From assembly GCF_003574735.1 (NCBI RefSeq), contig NZ_QORW01000012.1, positions 1 to 64,000 of the forward strand: a stretch of DNA of 64,000 nt, in the 5' to 3' direction. The notes under the pieces were generated by a model, which was given only the letters and a program-made list of their open reading frames with translations, had not been told where the DNA came from and made no database searches. This DNA comes from Dongia deserti. GTDB taxonomy: Bacteria > Pseudomonadota > Alphaproteobacteria > Dongiales > Dongiaceae. This document shows positions 35,642 to 44,972 of the stretch, piece by piece (within the stretch, counting starts at the first letter, position 1; each line of letters begins with the position of its first letter). Both the position numbers and the translations under genes were made by a program.

Positions 35642-36921
35642 TCCGCCGCTCCCTCCGACAGGCGCTCGATCTCCGCGCCGCAGGCTGCCAGCTTATGCGT
35701 GAGCCATTCATAACCGCGGTCCAGGTGATAGACGCGGTTGAGGATTGTGTCGCCATTGGCCACCAGCCCTGCCAGAACGAGCGAGACGCTGGCGCGCAGG
35801 TCGGTGGCCATCACGGGCGCGCCGGTCAACCGCTTCACACCGCGCACCATGGCCGATGCGCCATGCACATTGATGCTGGCGCCCATGCGGGTCAGCTCCG
35901 GCACGTGCATGAAGCGGTTCTCGAAGATCGTCTCGGTGATCATGGAAGCGCCCTGGGCGGTGGTCATCAGCGCCATCATCTGCGCCTGCAGATCGGTCGG
36001 GAAGCCGGGGAACGGCTCCGTCATCACGTCGACGCCAAGAAGGTCGCCATTCGTTCGCTTCACGCGGAGGCCGCGCGGCGTTTCGGTGAACTGGACGCCG
36101 GCTTGGGTCATGGTCGCGATCACCGACGCGATCAGATCATGATGCGCGCCGACGAGCTCGACGTCGCCGTTGGTGATCGCAACCGCCATGGCATAGGTGC
36201 CGGCTTCGATGCGATCCGCCACGACGGGATGGATCGTGCCGTGCAGGCTTTCGACGCCCTGGATCCGCAAGTGATCGGTTCCAAGACCCTCGATCTTGGC
36301 GCCCATGCCGATCAGGCACTTGGCGAGGTCGGTGATCTCCGGCTCGCGCGCGGCGTTGATCAGGTTCGTTTCGCCTTTGGCCAAGGTGGCCGCCATCAGC
36401 AGGTTCTCGGTTGCGCCGACCGACACCTTCGGGAAATTGACTTCGGCGCCGGTCAGCCCCTTCGGGGCGCGGGCGACGATGTAGCCTTCCTTCAGGTCGA
36501 TCTCGGCACCCAGCTGTTGCAGGCCCTTGATATGCAGATCGACCGGGCGCGTGCCGATGGCGCAGCCGCCCGGCAGCGAAACCCGCGCCTGGCCGTGCCG
36601 CGCCACCAGAGGGCCCAGCACCAGGACGGAGGCGCGCATCTTGCGCACCAGGTCGTATGGCGCGGTGGTATCCGTGATGTTGCTGCCGCAGACCGTGATT
36701 GACCGTTCCTTGCCGGACAGCCTGGTGGTCACTTCCACGCCGTGCTGCGCCAGCAGGTTGGTCATGGTCGTGATGTCGGCCAAATCCGGCACGCCGTTGA
36801 GGCGCACTTCGGCATCGGTGAGCAAGGCCGTTGCCATCAGCGGCAGCGCCGCGTTCTTGGCGCCGCTGATGCGGATCTCGCCCTTCAGGGGGTTGCCGCC
36901 GCGAATGCGAATGCGATCCAT
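35638..36921 (-). CDS. murA: UDP-N-acetylglucosamine enolpyruvyl transferase MurA
   Basis: 427 residues, full length. The start [20 protein letters not shown] is typical, with [13 protein letters not shown] for substrate binding. The catalytic cysteine is present in [15 protein letters not shown] (about residue 117), the residue that fosfomycin modifies. [20 protein letters not shown] and [20 protein letters not shown] complete the family pattern. It catalyses the first committed step of peptidoglycan synthesis in the cytosol. Confidence 0.97.
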   Translation of the reverse strand: MDRIRIRGGNPLKGEIRISGAKNAALPLMATALLTDAEVRLNGVPDLADITTMTNLLAQHGVEVTTRLSGKERSITVCGSNITDTTAPYDLVRKMRASVLVLGPLVARHGQARVSLPGGCAIGTRPVDLHIKGLQQLGAEIDLKEGYIVARAPKGLTGAEVNFPKVSVGATENLLMAATLAKGETNLINAAREPEITDLAKCLIGMGAKIEGLGTDHLRIQGVESLHGTIHPVVADRIEAGTYAMAVAITNGDVELVGAHHDLIASVIATMTQAGVQFTETPRGLRVKRTNGDLLGVDVMTEPFPGFPTDLQAQMMALMTTAQGASMITETIFENRFMHVPELTRMGASINVHGASAMVRGVKRLTGAPVMATDLRASVSLVLAGLVANGDTILNRVYHLDRGYEWLTHKLAACGAEIERLSEGAAE

Positions 36922-36935
36922 GATCGAGCGATCCT

Positions 36936-37490
36936 TTACAGGCGCGGCAAAGTGACGCCCGTCTGCTTCATGTATTTGCCGGCGCGGTCGCGATACGAGG
37001 TCTCACACGCGCCTTCGCCCTTCAGGAACAGGAACTGGCAGGCGCCCTCATTGGCATAGACCTTCGCGGGCAGCGGCGTGGTGTTGGAGAATTCCAGCGT
37101 GACATGGCCCTCCCACTCCGGTTCCAGCGGCGTCACGTTCACGATGATGCCGCAGCGTGCGTAGGTTGACTTGCCGAGGCAGATCACCAGCACGTCGCGC
37201 GGCACCCGGAAATACTCCACCGTGCGCGCCAGGGCGAAGGAGTTGGGCGGAATAATGCAGACGTCGGTCTCGCGATCGACGAAGCTTTCCTTGGCGAAGG
37301 ACTTCGGGTCCACGGTCGCGCTGTTGACGTTGGTGAAAATCTTGAATTCGCGGGAGACACGGGCGTCGTAGCCATACGAGGAGACGCCATAGGAGATCAC
37401 CCCCTCGCGCTTCTGCGATTCGACGAATGGCTCGATCATGCCGTGTTTCAGCGACATCTCTCGGATCCAGGTGTCCGGCATGATGCCCAT
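36936..37490 (-). CDS. dcd: dCTP deaminase
   Basis: About 184 residues. The start is the ATG of [20 protein letters not shown]; a TTG nine bases upstream is out of place relative to AAAGGA, which lies 9 bases before the ATG. Family motifs are [40 protein letters not shown] with the catalytic Glu nearby, and [20 protein letters not shown]. It converts dCTP to dUTP for thymidylate synthesis. It precedes murA by 14 bases on the same strand. Confidence 0.95.
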   Translation of the reverse strand: MGIMPDTWIREMSLKHGMIEPFVESQKREGVISYGVSSYGYDARVSREFKIFTNVNSATVDPKSFAKESFVDRETDVCIIPPNSFALARTVEYFRVPRDVLVICLGKSTYARCGIIVNVTPLEPEWEGHVTLEFSNTTPLPAKVYANEGACQFLFLKGEGACETSYRDRAGKYMKQTGVTLPRL

Positions 37491-37597
37491 AGTTTTCAAT
37501 CCTTTAGGGTGATCATTTAAGGTTTCGGCGCAGCCTTCGGGTGCGCCGGCTAACGCTTTGTACTTGAAGGCTTTGGGGGGCTCAAGGTCGGCGTGGC

Positions 37598-37759
37598 TCA
37601 GCCCTGACGCTGGCCGGAGCCCGGCTCCCGACGGGCCCGTGTCTGGGCTTTTCGGCGCTTCAGATTATCCCGCAAGGCGGCTGCCAAGCGCTCGGACTGC
37701 TCGGTCGTGCCAGGCGGTTTGGCGGTGGATTTCGGTGATTTCGGCTTGCTGGACGACAT
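37598..37759 (-). CDS. Small basic protein, 53 residues
   Basis: A short frame starting [16 protein letters not shown], with a helical core [20 protein letters not shown] and an Arg-rich end. GAGAGGG lies 5 bases before the ATG. Small proteins with a core of this AALRxNLxRRKAQ form are recalled from other alphaproteobacteria, usually annotated as hypothetical. It could bind RNA or DNA. It lies about 110 bases upstream of dcd on the same strand. Confidence 0.55.
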   Translation of the reverse strand: MSSSKPKSPKSTAKPPGTTEQSERLAAALRDNLKRRKAQTRARREPGSGQRQG

Positions 37760-37835
37760 CGGGACCCTCTCGCGGCGCTCTCAGCGGAGTTATCCGACGC
37801 CGCTTCCGAGGTCAATTGCCGTCCAACTGCTTTGT

Positions 37836-37955
37836 TCAGTGGCTGGCTCGGCGTGCCTCCCGCGCGTCCATCAGGCGCTGGAAGGCCTGGATATCCTTGC
37901 GGTGGCGCCGCCGGTTCTGGAACTGCTGCCACCAACCCCGCATCGCGACGATCAT
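37836..37955 (-). CDS. Candidate small protein, 39 residues
   Basis: The frame IVAMRGWWQQFQNRRRHRKD followed by a helical ending QAFQRLMDAREARRASH. GGGGAG lies 7 bases before the ATG. The aromatic-plus-basic helix recalls DUF1127-like small proteins but lacks their conserved ending. It is 76 bases upstream of the other small gene. Support is the ribosome-binding site and composition only. Confidence 0.35.
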   Translation of the reverse strand: MIVAMRGWWQQFQNRRRHRKDIQAFQRLMDAREARRASH

Positions 37956-38142
37956 GACCACTCTCCCCACTCGAATCGAAGACCGTTGCTCCCAGTCTCC
38001 TGGCGCGCTGGTTACCGGCCCGCCATGATGGAACGATGGCTGAACCGTGGAAAATTGATGAAAGCGGCGGAAAAATCTGGGTATTTCCGGGCCTTGCCTT
38101 GGCTGGCCCAAAGTGGCATTGTCCGCGCCGTTTTCCGGGCGG

Positions 38143-38172
38143 GCACGTCCTTACCAAGGACGGGGTTCCGGA
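38143..38172 (+). repeat. Partial copy of the tRNA-Thr anticodon arm
   Basis: The 30 bases starting GCACGTCCTT closely repeat the anticodon-arm and variable-loop part of the tRNA-Thr gene 58 bases downstream (38201 onward). The anticodon itself differs: ACC replaces GGT, which turns the segment into a perfect CGTCCTT-ACC-AAGGACG hairpin. It may be a scar of tRNA-targeted integration or a duplication relic. Confidence 0.6.
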
Positions 38173-38178
38173 TCAGGC

Positions 38179-38253
38179 GCTGCCGTAGCTCAGTGGTAGA
38201 GCACGTCCTTGGTAAGGACGGGGTCGGAAGTTCAATCCTTCTCGGCAGCACCA
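38179..38253 (+). tRNA. tRNA-Thr (anticodon GGT)
   Basis: A 75-base cloverleaf with encoded CCA. The acceptor stem GCTGCCG pairs with CGGCAGC, the D arm is GCTCAGTGGTAGAGC, the anticodon loop TTGGTAA carries GGT, and the T arm has AGTTCAATCCT. It reads on the plus strand, away from the dcd-murA run. Confidence 0.97.
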
Positions 38254-38631
38254 TCCCTTCTTATCGCCGACAGCAAAAGAACCCGCCGCACGCGATAGCG
38301 GGGCTTGCAGCTCACATGCGCGTCCCGGCGCGCTGCAACGGAGCGACTGCTTCCTTGTTTAGAGTGCGGCCTCGTTTAATAGCAGTGTATTTCTAACTTG
38401 AGGCCAGGGCGACGGCGACTCTCGCTGGTGTAGCCCCCTCCTGCGCCACGAAGCCGCCGCCGCTCGTTGTGGTTCTGAGTTTCTAGTGATTCTTGACAGC
38501 CGCTCTTGGGCGGCGCACGGGGTGCTCACTGGATACGTGCCTGGCTTCGGTGGACCTCAATACGCGCAAATTGATCATCGCGCGCGGCCTCGATCTCGCT
38601 GATGGCCTTGTCGCGGCGTCTCATCGAGCGC
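38254..38631. other. Gene-free stretch after tRNA-Thr
   Basis: No credible gene, tRNA or terminator was recognised in these 378 bases. Open frames crossing it have no family resemblance and no ribosome-binding site. The position just 3' of a tRNA and the neighbouring decayed genes would fit a former integration region, but no integrase remnant was found. Confidence 0.4.
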
Positions 38632-39741
38632 TCAACGAAAGCGGCGCGGCGAAAGATGTTCCGTCGAGATTCCCTCGCGCGCCAGATCGGCCGGCATGTC
38701 TCGGCGCGCGATCAGGGCCGCCGCCAGCTTTGACAAGGCGGGCGATGTCTGGATGCCGTAGCCGCCCTGTCCGGCCAGCCAGAAGAAGCCGTCTACGGCC
38801 GGATCAAATCCGACCACCGGCAGACCATCGGGCGCAAAGGTGCGCAAGCCACCCCATGTGCGCTCCAAGCGATGAACCTGCATGTCCACCAGACGTTCGA
38901 GGCCGGCAGCGGCTTCGGCCAGCCGAAGATCGTCAGCCCACGTATCGTGCGGCTCTACTGGCTCCTCCTCCGCCGGCGAGAGCATCAGCTTGCCACCCAT
39001 CGGCTTGCAATAGAAGCTGATGTCGATGGGCAGGACTTCCGGCCAGTCACTCACCGATACGCCTGCCGGACCCGCAATGATGGCCGCGCTCCGCCGCTTC
39101 GGCTGCAAGCCAACCGGCGCGACACCGCAGGACTGCGCCACCTGGTCGCTCCAGGCTCCGGCCGCATCAACAATGGTCGGCGCCTCGTAGGTCCCGCCGC
39201 CTGCTTCCAGCCGCCAGACTCCGCCGGCGCGCTGGCCGCGCCGGACTGGCGCATCGTTTACGATCTCGCCCTTGGCCCGCCGCAGCGCGCGCAGGCGGCC
39301 GGCATGCAGCGCGTCGACATCGATATCCTGCGCGCTGCCGTCCCACAGGATAGAAGAGGCGTCATCCAGCTTCGCTAGCGGCAGCTTGGCGCGCGCGAAG
39401 GCGGCATCCACTTCGACATAGCCGTTACGTTTCGCTTCCTCGGTCAGCCGCTCGTTACCCCCAAAGGCCAGCATCAGCACGCCGCGCGGCGAAAGCAGCG
39501 GCACCTCCACAAATCCTTCGGGCGGCTGCGAGAGGAAGGAATAGCTGGCACGGGTCAAAGCGCGGACGATCGGCGCGCCCTCCGATGGCTCGTACATCGC
39601 AGCAGATCGGCCAGTGGCGTGATAGCCGGGCTGGCTCTCCATCTCCAGCAGCAGAACGCGCGCGCCGTCAGCCGCGATCTCGGCAGCGGCGGAGGCGCCG
39701 GCGATGCCGCCGCCAATCACGATCACGTCGGCCGTTTTCAT
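38632..39741 (-). CDS. FAD-dependent oxidoreductase, DAO family
   Basis: About 369 residues. The N-terminal Rossmann motif is VIVIGGGIAGASAAAEIAAD, followed by LLLEMESQPGYHATGRSAAM for FAD contact. IVDAAGAWSDQVAQSCG and the C-terminal RTFAPDGLPVVGFDPAVDGF and GQGGYGIQTSPALSKL are typical of the D-amino-acid oxidase/glycine oxidase group. It would oxidise an amino acid or N-methylated amine; the substrate is not evident. AGGAG precedes a double ATG; the second is used for spacing. It diverges from the broken globin gene. Confidence 0.9.
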   Translation of the reverse strand: MKTADVIVIGGGIAGASAAAEIAADGARVLLLEMESQPGYHATGRSAAMYEPSEGAPIVRALTRASYSFLSQPPEGFVEVPLLSPRGVLMLAFGGNERLTEEAKRNGYVEVDAAFARAKLPLAKLDDASSILWDGSAQDIDVDALHAGRLRALRRAKGEIVNDAPVRRGQRAGGVWRLEAGGGTYEAPTIVDAAGAWSDQVAQSCGVAPVGLQPKRRSAAIIAGPAGVSVSDWPEVLPIDISFYCKPMGGKLMLSPAEEEPVEPHDTWADDLRLAEAAAGLERLVDMQVHRLERTWGGLRTFAPDGLPVVGFDPAVDGFFWLAGQGGYGIQTSPALSKLAAALIARRDMPADLAREGISTEHLSPRRFR

Positions 39742-39811
39742 CATCGCTCCTGAAATGTCCCTAATGCCGCGCTCTTCTATATCCGCGGGGATCTCTCCTG
39801 TCACAATCGAT

Positions 39812-40271
39812 ATGTGACAGTGGCTGCGGCAGGCGGTCGCCAGCGACCAGATCGAGACTCTGGTCGCGACCTTCTATGCGCGCATCCGCACGGACGCGGA
39901 GCTGGGTCCGTTTTTTTTAGCCGCCATCGGCCAGGATTGGACCGCGCACCTCAAGACCATGTGCGATTTCTGGTCTTCCGTAATGAACACGACTGGCCAC
40001 TACAAGGGAAAGCCGATCCCCCGCGCACGTGAAGCTGCCCTGCATCGAGCCCAGGTACTTCGAGCGCTGGCTCGCGCTCTTCTCGGAAACGGCCCATGGC
40101 CTGTTCGATCTTGAGCTTGCCGCGATGTTCATAGAGCGTGCCCAGCGCATTGCCGAGAGCCTGAAACTTGGCTTCGCCTTTCACGCCGAACGGCCGGAGA
40201 TCTGGGGCGGCTTGCCGCGCGTCACGCGGCCGGCTGCGTCGTCTCCAGGAACTGACGCACCGTCTCGCTGA
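39812..40271 (+). pseudogene. Group III truncated haemoglobin, frameshifted
   Basis: The first segment reads QIETLVATFYARIRTDAELG and WTAHLKTMCDFWSSVMNTTG, matching group III truncated globins. The second, HVKLPCIEPRYFERWLALFS through AMFIERAQRIAESL, continues in the next frame. Removing one C from the five-C run at 40018-40022 joins them. No canonical start exists in the first frame: the ATG at 39812 is followed at once by TGA, so a second indel near 39830 is likely. The intact protein would be a haem-binding protein of about 135 residues with an oxygen or nitric oxide role. The 3' end overlaps the convergent gene at 40222. Confidence 0.75.
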
Positions 40272-40560
40272 CCACGCGACGCGGTGCCGGACGCCGCTTC
40301 TTGCACTCCGGATGCCGCTCCACGAAATGGCGAAGCACCAGCTTCAGCGTCAATGCATGGCGAACGTCGCCCGCCCGGTTCGCAGCCGTCACGTCATCGA
40401 GGATGATGCGCTTCACGCGCAACGCACCATCCGGACCATGGATGAGATAGTTGCCAAGTTCTGCGGCGACGATCATCGGCAGATGCTCATGCTCCGCGAT
40501 GGCCGCGATCTCCTCTTCCGTCAGATCGCACAGCGCAACGCAATCGTCGAAGGTCAGCAT
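40222..40560 (-). CDS. Conserved hypothetical protein, 112 residues
   Basis: Starts LTFDDCVALCDLTEEEIAAI, continues AEHEHLPMIVAAELGNYLIH, and has a basic helix near HFVERHPECKKRRPAPRR. It looks soluble and mostly helical, with no signal peptide. The N-terminal helix resembles small alphaproteobacterial hypotheticals but no named family could be assigned. It is 62 bases beyond the DUF2238 gene on the same strand. Confidence 0.7.
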   Translation of the reverse strand: MLTFDDCVALCDLTEEEIAAIAEHEHLPMIVAAELGNYLIHGPDGALRVKRIILDDVTAANRAGDVRHALTLKLVLRHFVERHPECKKRRPAPRRVVSETVRQFLETTQPAA

Positions 40561-40622
40561 GACGTCCCTCCCAGCGTCGGCTCCGTGCAGACCGGAGCTC
40601 TTTCAGGACATCATAGGAGCAA

Positions 40623-41272
40623 TCAGAGCGTTAACGCCACACTTTCCCGACGCCGCCGGTGCGCGAGAAACGTTGCGCCCATCGCCAGGATCGATCCAAA
40701 GCCGGCCAGAGCCATATCCTTCTGCGCATCCCACACGTCGCCCTGGTGCCAAGATAGGCTGCGCCCAGTTCACCGCCTACAACCTCCGCCGCCGCCCACT
40801 CGAGAAGCTCGTACAAGGCGGAGAGAGCCAAGGTGATTGCGATCGGGACGGTATAGGTCAACCGACCTGTCAGCATCTGGGCGTGAATATATCCCTCGCG
40901 CATGGGATAGGAGAGCAGCAAGCCATAGAAGAAATGCTCGAGGCGATCGAAATGATTGCGCGTGAAGCCGAAGAGTTCGCTGATCGTCGTGCCGATCAGC
41001 GCCTGCGCCCATCTGTCGTACGGCACCTCCGAGTAGGTATAGTGGGCGCCGATCTCGTGCACGCATAGGAAGATGAAGATCAGTGTGCTCGACAGCTTCG
41101 AGAGGCGAAGGTCGTTGCGCCACCACAGGAAAGCGATCGCAACGGCGACGACCAGCAGGTTCTCCAGCATCCAGTCGTGCCGGTAGAGCGGCGCAATCGC
41201 AAGCAACGCCCAGATGACGGCGAACAGGATGGCGAGCAGATCCGTGTAGGCCCGGCCCGACAGGCGCCCCAT
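40623..41272 (-). pseudogene. DUF2238 membrane protein, frameshifted near the end
   Basis: Hydrophobic segments (YTDLLAILFAVIWALLAIAP, LLVVAVAIAFLWW) precede the DUF2238 core HEIGAHYTYSEVPYDRWAQA, RNHFDRLEHFFYGLLLSYPM, and ALSALYELLEWAAAEVVGGE with LGAAYLGT. After LGT the frame becomes Arg-rich, but the family ending, QGDVWDAQKDMALAGFGSIL, reads on in another frame to a stop at 40623. One missing base near 40748 accounts for it. The intact product would be a multi-pass membrane protein of about 215 residues, function unknown. It starts 8 bases after the S15 hydrolase stop, so it belongs to that operon. Confidence 0.7.
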
Positions 41273-41279
41273 GATCCGG

Positions 41280-43316
41280 CTAGAGGAACGTGCGCGCGAC
41301 GGTTTCGCGCCAGTTGCGGCTAGCCACGCGCTTGCCGTTCTCATAGGCATCCAGGCGGCCGGTCAGGATCAACTCGCTGTTGGTGGAGGCCATGATAGTC
41401 TCGGTCTCCACGTGGATGTCCCAGCCGTCGCGCTTGAGATCCTGGCTCTGCGTGATCCGGTAATGCGCGCTGAGCGGATCGTCGGGATGGATCACGAGCT
41501 CGCGCCGTAGCGCGTGGTTCACGGTCACATCGATCTCATCGAACCGGAGGATACCCTCGCCGAATACACCTCCCTCTCCGTCGGTGACGTAGGTCACGAC
41601 GCCGGTGAGAAGATCGTGGTGGATCTCGCGCTTGATGCGTCCTTCCGCGACTTTGCTGACCGGCGTCAACGGCGCGGACTCAGGCGGCGCAAAGGGGTTC
41701 GCGCCGTCGTATTTCTGCGGTGCCCGTACCGGCAGTTCCAGCCGTGTGTTCGCCGTGTGCACGGTCAGCATAATGCGTTCCGGTGTCGGCCAGATCAGCG
41801 GCCAGTAGGCGGTGGAGATCGCGAGCCGCAGACGGTGCCCAGCCGCGAACCGATGTCCGAGCACATTCAGCTTGATGCGCGCGCGATAACGCTTGCCCGG
41901 CTCGAGGCGCTGCGGCTTGTCGTGACCAGCCAGGTGATTGAGGTTGAACACCGCATAGCTGGCGCGCAGCGCGGCACCGTCCGGAAACAGATCGCTGAGC
42001 CGCACGCCAACCTGCGCAACCGCGCGATCGACCGAGAATTCCAGATCAAGCACCGGAAAGCCCAGCAGGTCGAGATCCTGGGTCAGCGTCGCGGAATCGA
42101 ACACCAATGATCCCGCGTCATCGATGCGCTGATCGAGCGGCATCTCGCCCGGACAGCCGGCGCCCATCCATTCACCGCAGCCGATGCCGACCGTCTGCGG
42201 TGAGCAAATGGCGAGATCGGCCGCCGCTTGCGCAGACTGCGACAGCACGCCGGCACCGAGGGACCAGGCTTGCGTTGCGACGCTCGGGCTGGGCCAGGTC
42301 TGGTCGCCGACCCACCTGCCCTCGCGGTAGGTGGCAGTGGTTGTCGGCTGTGCGCCGTCTTCCAGCCAGGACCATAGCATCGGCCCATCCATCGCGCCGT
42401 TCTTGGCATTCTTCAGCCAGTGATCCCACCACTTCACCGCTTCCTGCAGGAAGCCGAATGCCGGGCCCGGCATGCCGTCATGCGGATAAAGATGCGCCCA
42501 CGGCCCAATAATCGCGCGCCGTGGCACTTTCAGATGCTCGAGCATGCGTGGAATCGCGTTGGTATAGGCATCCGCCCAGCCGCCGACCAGCATCACCGGG
42601 CACTGGATCGCGCCGTAATCCTCGCAGATGGAGCCGTGCCGCCAATAGTCGTCGCGCGTCGGGTGCTTCATCCAGAGCGCCGGCCAGAACGGCATCTCGT
42701 CGAGACGCTTCAGCCAGTTTTCGCGCCAACCTTCGCCGAACAGCAGCGGATCGGCCGGGCGCGCCTGGAAGCCCATCATGATCGCGCCCCACCAGTGATT
42801 GTCGTTGAGCAGGCACCCGCCCATGTAGTGGATGTCGTCGGCATAGCGGTCGTCGGTCGAGCAGACCGACAGCACGGCTTTGAGCGGCTCCGGCCGCATG
42901 GCAGCAATCTGCAGGCAATTGAACCCGCCCCAGGACTTGCCCATCATGCCGACCTTGCCGTCGCACCAGCGCTGGCGCGTGATCCAGTCAATCACCTCCA
43001 CCGCGTCGTCGAGCTCGAGCTGCAGGTACTCGTCCTGCAGCACGTCGTCGGATTCACCGGAGCCGCGCATGTCGACGCGGATCGCCGCATAGCCGTGGCC
43101 GGCGAAATAGCCATGCATCGGTTCATCGCGCCCGCGGGTGCCATCGCGCTTGCGGTAGGGGATGTATTCCAGAATCGCCGGCACCGGATGCGTCTCCGCA
43201 TCCTCCGGCAGCCACATGCGTGCCGCGAGGCGGCAACCATCCTTCAGCGTGATCCAGAAATGCTCGACCTTCTTGATCTTGTTTGGGAGCTCGTCGAGCT
43301 TGCGGTGCACGGTCAT
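41280..43316 (-). CDS. CocE/NonD family hydrolase (S15-like)
   Basis: About 678 residues. The alpha/beta-hydrolase part has HFWITLKDGCRLAARMWLP, EYIPYRKRDGTRGRDEPMHG, an oxyanion-side RVDMRGSGESDD, and the nucleophile elbow GKSWGGFN. The C-terminal third is the jelly-roll domain of X-Pro dipeptidyl peptidases and CocE-like esterases. Such enzymes cut proline peptides, acyl esters or amino-acid esters. The start codon overlaps the ABC ATPase stop, so it is last but one in the peptide-type ABC transporter operon, where it would process the imported substrate. No signal peptide is seen. Confidence 0.9.
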   Translation of the reverse strand: MTVHRKLDELPNKIKKVEHFWITLKDGCRLAARMWLPEDAETHPVPAILEYIPYRKRDGTRGRDEPMHGYFAGHGYAAIRVDMRGSGESDDVLQDEYLQLELDDAVEVIDWITRQRWCDGKVGMMGKSWGGFNCLQIAAMRPEPLKAVLSVCSTDDRYADDIHYMGGCLLNDNHWWGAIMMGFQARPADPLLFGEGWRENWLKRLDEMPFWPALWMKHPTRDDYWRHGSICEDYGAIQCPVMLVGGWADAYTNAIPRMLEHLKVPRRAIIGPWAHLYPHDGMPGPAFGFLQEAVKWWDHWLKNAKNGAMDGPMLWSWLEDGAQPTTTATYREGRWVGDQTWPSPSVATQAWSLGAGVLSQSAQAAADLAICSPQTVGIGCGEWMGAGCPGEMPLDQRIDDAGSLVFDSATLTQDLDLLGFPVLDLEFSVDRAVAQVGVRLSDLFPDGAALRASYAVFNLNHLAGHDKPQRLEPGKRYRARIKLNVLGHRFAAGHRLRLAISTAYWPLIWPTPERIMLTVHTANTRLELPVRAPQKYDGANPFAPPESAPLTPVSKVAEGRIKREIHHDLLTGVVTYVTDGEGGVFGEGILRFDEIDVTVNHALRRELVIHPDDPLSAHYRITQSQDLKRDGWDIHVETETIMASTNSELILTGRLDAYENGKRVASRNWRETVARTFL

Positions 43317-44965
43317 CAACCAGCCTTTCGTCTTCGGCTCAATACTTCGTCCAGCCAATCCGGCCGCATCTCCGGGACCGAGGACAACAGCAATTCCGTA
43401 TAGGGGTGGAACGGCGGGCTGAACACCTGCTCGGTCGGACCATTCGCCACCATCTTTCCTTTCAGCATGACGGCAACCTTGTTGGCGATGCGGCGAACTG
43501 TCCCGAGGTCGTGCGTGATAAATAGGAACGCGACACCGGTGTCATCCTGGATGCGTCGCAACAGGCGCAGGATCTCATCCGCCACCAGCGGGTCGAGTGC
43601 CGACGTGATCTCATCGCAGATGATGATGTCCGGCTCTGCCGCCAACGCCCGCGCGATGCACACGCGCTGCTTCTGGCCGCCGGACAACTCGTGCGGCCGC
43701 CGCTTGATGTAGTCCGGCGGCAAGTCGATCTGTTGCAGCAGTTCCTCCACGCGGACGCGCACCTCCGCCCTGCGCTTGCCGAAATAGAACTGCACTGGCC
43801 TGCCGATGATATCGAGCAGCGTCTGGCGCGGATTGAGCGCCACGTCCGGCATTTGATAGATCATCTGTATGCGCCGAAGCTGTTCCTTGCTGCGATCCTG
43901 CAGCCGCGGCTTCAAGCTGGCGGCATCGAACAGGACATCGCCCTGCCGGCGCGGCAGAAGCCCCACGATGACCCGCGCCAGAGTGCTCTTGCCGGAGCCG
44001 GATTCGCCGACGATGGCCAGCGTGTCACCACGCCGGACGTCGATTGAGACATCATCGATCACGTTGACCGTGCCGCGATAGGCGGCGACGACATTCTTCA
44101 CCTCCAGGACCGGTCGGTCGCCCGCAGCGTGATCTTCGACAAACCGGCTCTGCTCGGCCGCCACTCGCTCCGCCACCAGCATACGGGTGTAATCCATCCC
44201 GGGCTGTTGCAGGATCTGGGTCGCGGTGCCCTGCTCCACCATCTTGCCGCCGCGCAGCACCATGATGCGGTCAGCGATCTGCGCGACGACCGCAAGGTCG
44301 TGCGTGATATAGAGCGCGGCAGTGCGATGCTCGCGGATCAGCTTCTTGAAGGATGCCAGCACCTCCACCTGGGTCGTGACGTCGAGCGCCGTGGTGGGTT
44401 CGTCGAACACCAGGAGGTCCGGCTTGGCGATCATGGCCATCGCCGCCATCGCACGCTGCAGCTGCCCGCCGGAGACCTGATGGGGATAACGCTTTCCGAA
44501 CACGTCGGGATTGGGCAGATCCAGCTCCCTGAACAGCCGGATCGCATCCATGCGGACCTGCGCACGGTTCATGAGTCCGTGCTTCAGGGCGACCTCCGCC
44601 ACCTGATCGAAGATCGTGTGCGCCGGATTGAAAGCGGCCGCGGCGCTCTGCGCGATATAGGCCACCTTGACGCCGCGAAGGCTCTGCCGGCCTCGCACGC
44701 TCAGCCCGCGCAGATCGCTGCCGTGCAGCATGATCTGCCCGCCGGTGATCTGGCAGCCGGTGCGCGCATACGCCAGGGTCGAGAGTCCGATGGTCGACTT
44801 GCCCGCGCCGGATTCGCCGATCAGGCCCAGCACCTCGCCCGCATTCAGGGTGAAACTGATGTCATCAATCAGGGTGACGCGTTGGCCGGTCTCAGTGACG
44901 GCCTCGATCCGCAGGTTGCGGACATCGAGGATCTGACCTTCGGCTTTGGGCCTTACTTGCGCCAT
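43316..44965 (-). CDS. Dipeptide-type ABC transporter, fused double ATPase
   Basis: About 549 residues containing two complete ABC ATPase domains, equivalent to DppD and DppF joined. First domain: Walker A GESGAGKST, signature VSGGQLQRAMAA, Walker B LLVFDEPTTALDV. Second domain: Walker A GESGSGKST, signature LSGGQKQRVCIARAL, Walker B IIICDEITSALDP. Both keep the switch His (YITHDLAVV, FITHDLGTV). It would power the permease pair encoded just upstream. The start is set at AQVRPKAEGQIL, giving a short overlap-free junction with the permease gene. Confidence 0.95.
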   Translation of the reverse strand: MAQVRPKAEGQILDVRNLRIEAVTETGQRVTLIDDISFTLNAGEVLGLIGESGAGKSTIGLSTLAYARTGCQITGGQIMLHGSDLRGLSVRGRQSLRGVKVAYIAQSAAAAFNPAHTIFDQVAEVALKHGLMNRAQVRMDAIRLFRELDLPNPDVFGKRYPHQVSGGQLQRAMAAMAMIAKPDLLVFDEPTTALDVTTQVEVLASFKKLIREHRTAALYITHDLAVVAQIADRIMVLRGGKMVEQGTATQILQQPGMDYTRMLVAERVAAEQSRFVEDHAAGDRPVLEVKNVVAAYRGTVNVIDDVSIDVRRGDTLAIVGESGSGKSTLARVIVGLLPRRQGDVLFDAASLKPRLQDRSKEQLRRIQMIYQMPDVALNPRQTLLDIIGRPVQFYFGKRRAEVRVRVEELLQQIDLPPDYIKRRPHELSGGQKQRVCIARALAAEPDIIICDEITSALDPLVADEILRLLRRIQDDTGVAFLFITHDLGTVRRIANKVAVMLKGKMVANGPTEQVFSPPFHPYTELLLSSVPEMRPDWLDEVLSRRRKAG

Positions 44966-44972
44966 GCGGGCC

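Noticed and set aside
37707-38396. Plus-strand frame across the tRNA-Thr gene
   Set aside because: It contains RSSVVEHVLGKDGVGSSILL, the familiar artefact of translating a tRNA.
38493-39020. Possible integrase remnant after tRNA-Thr
   Set aside because: The frame shows no integrase motif and overlaps the oxidoreductase gene antisense.
42420-43403. 327-codon plus-strand frame opposite the S15-like hydrolase
   Set aside because: Antisense shadow with His/Arg-rich composition; the minus-strand gene has clear catalytic motifs.
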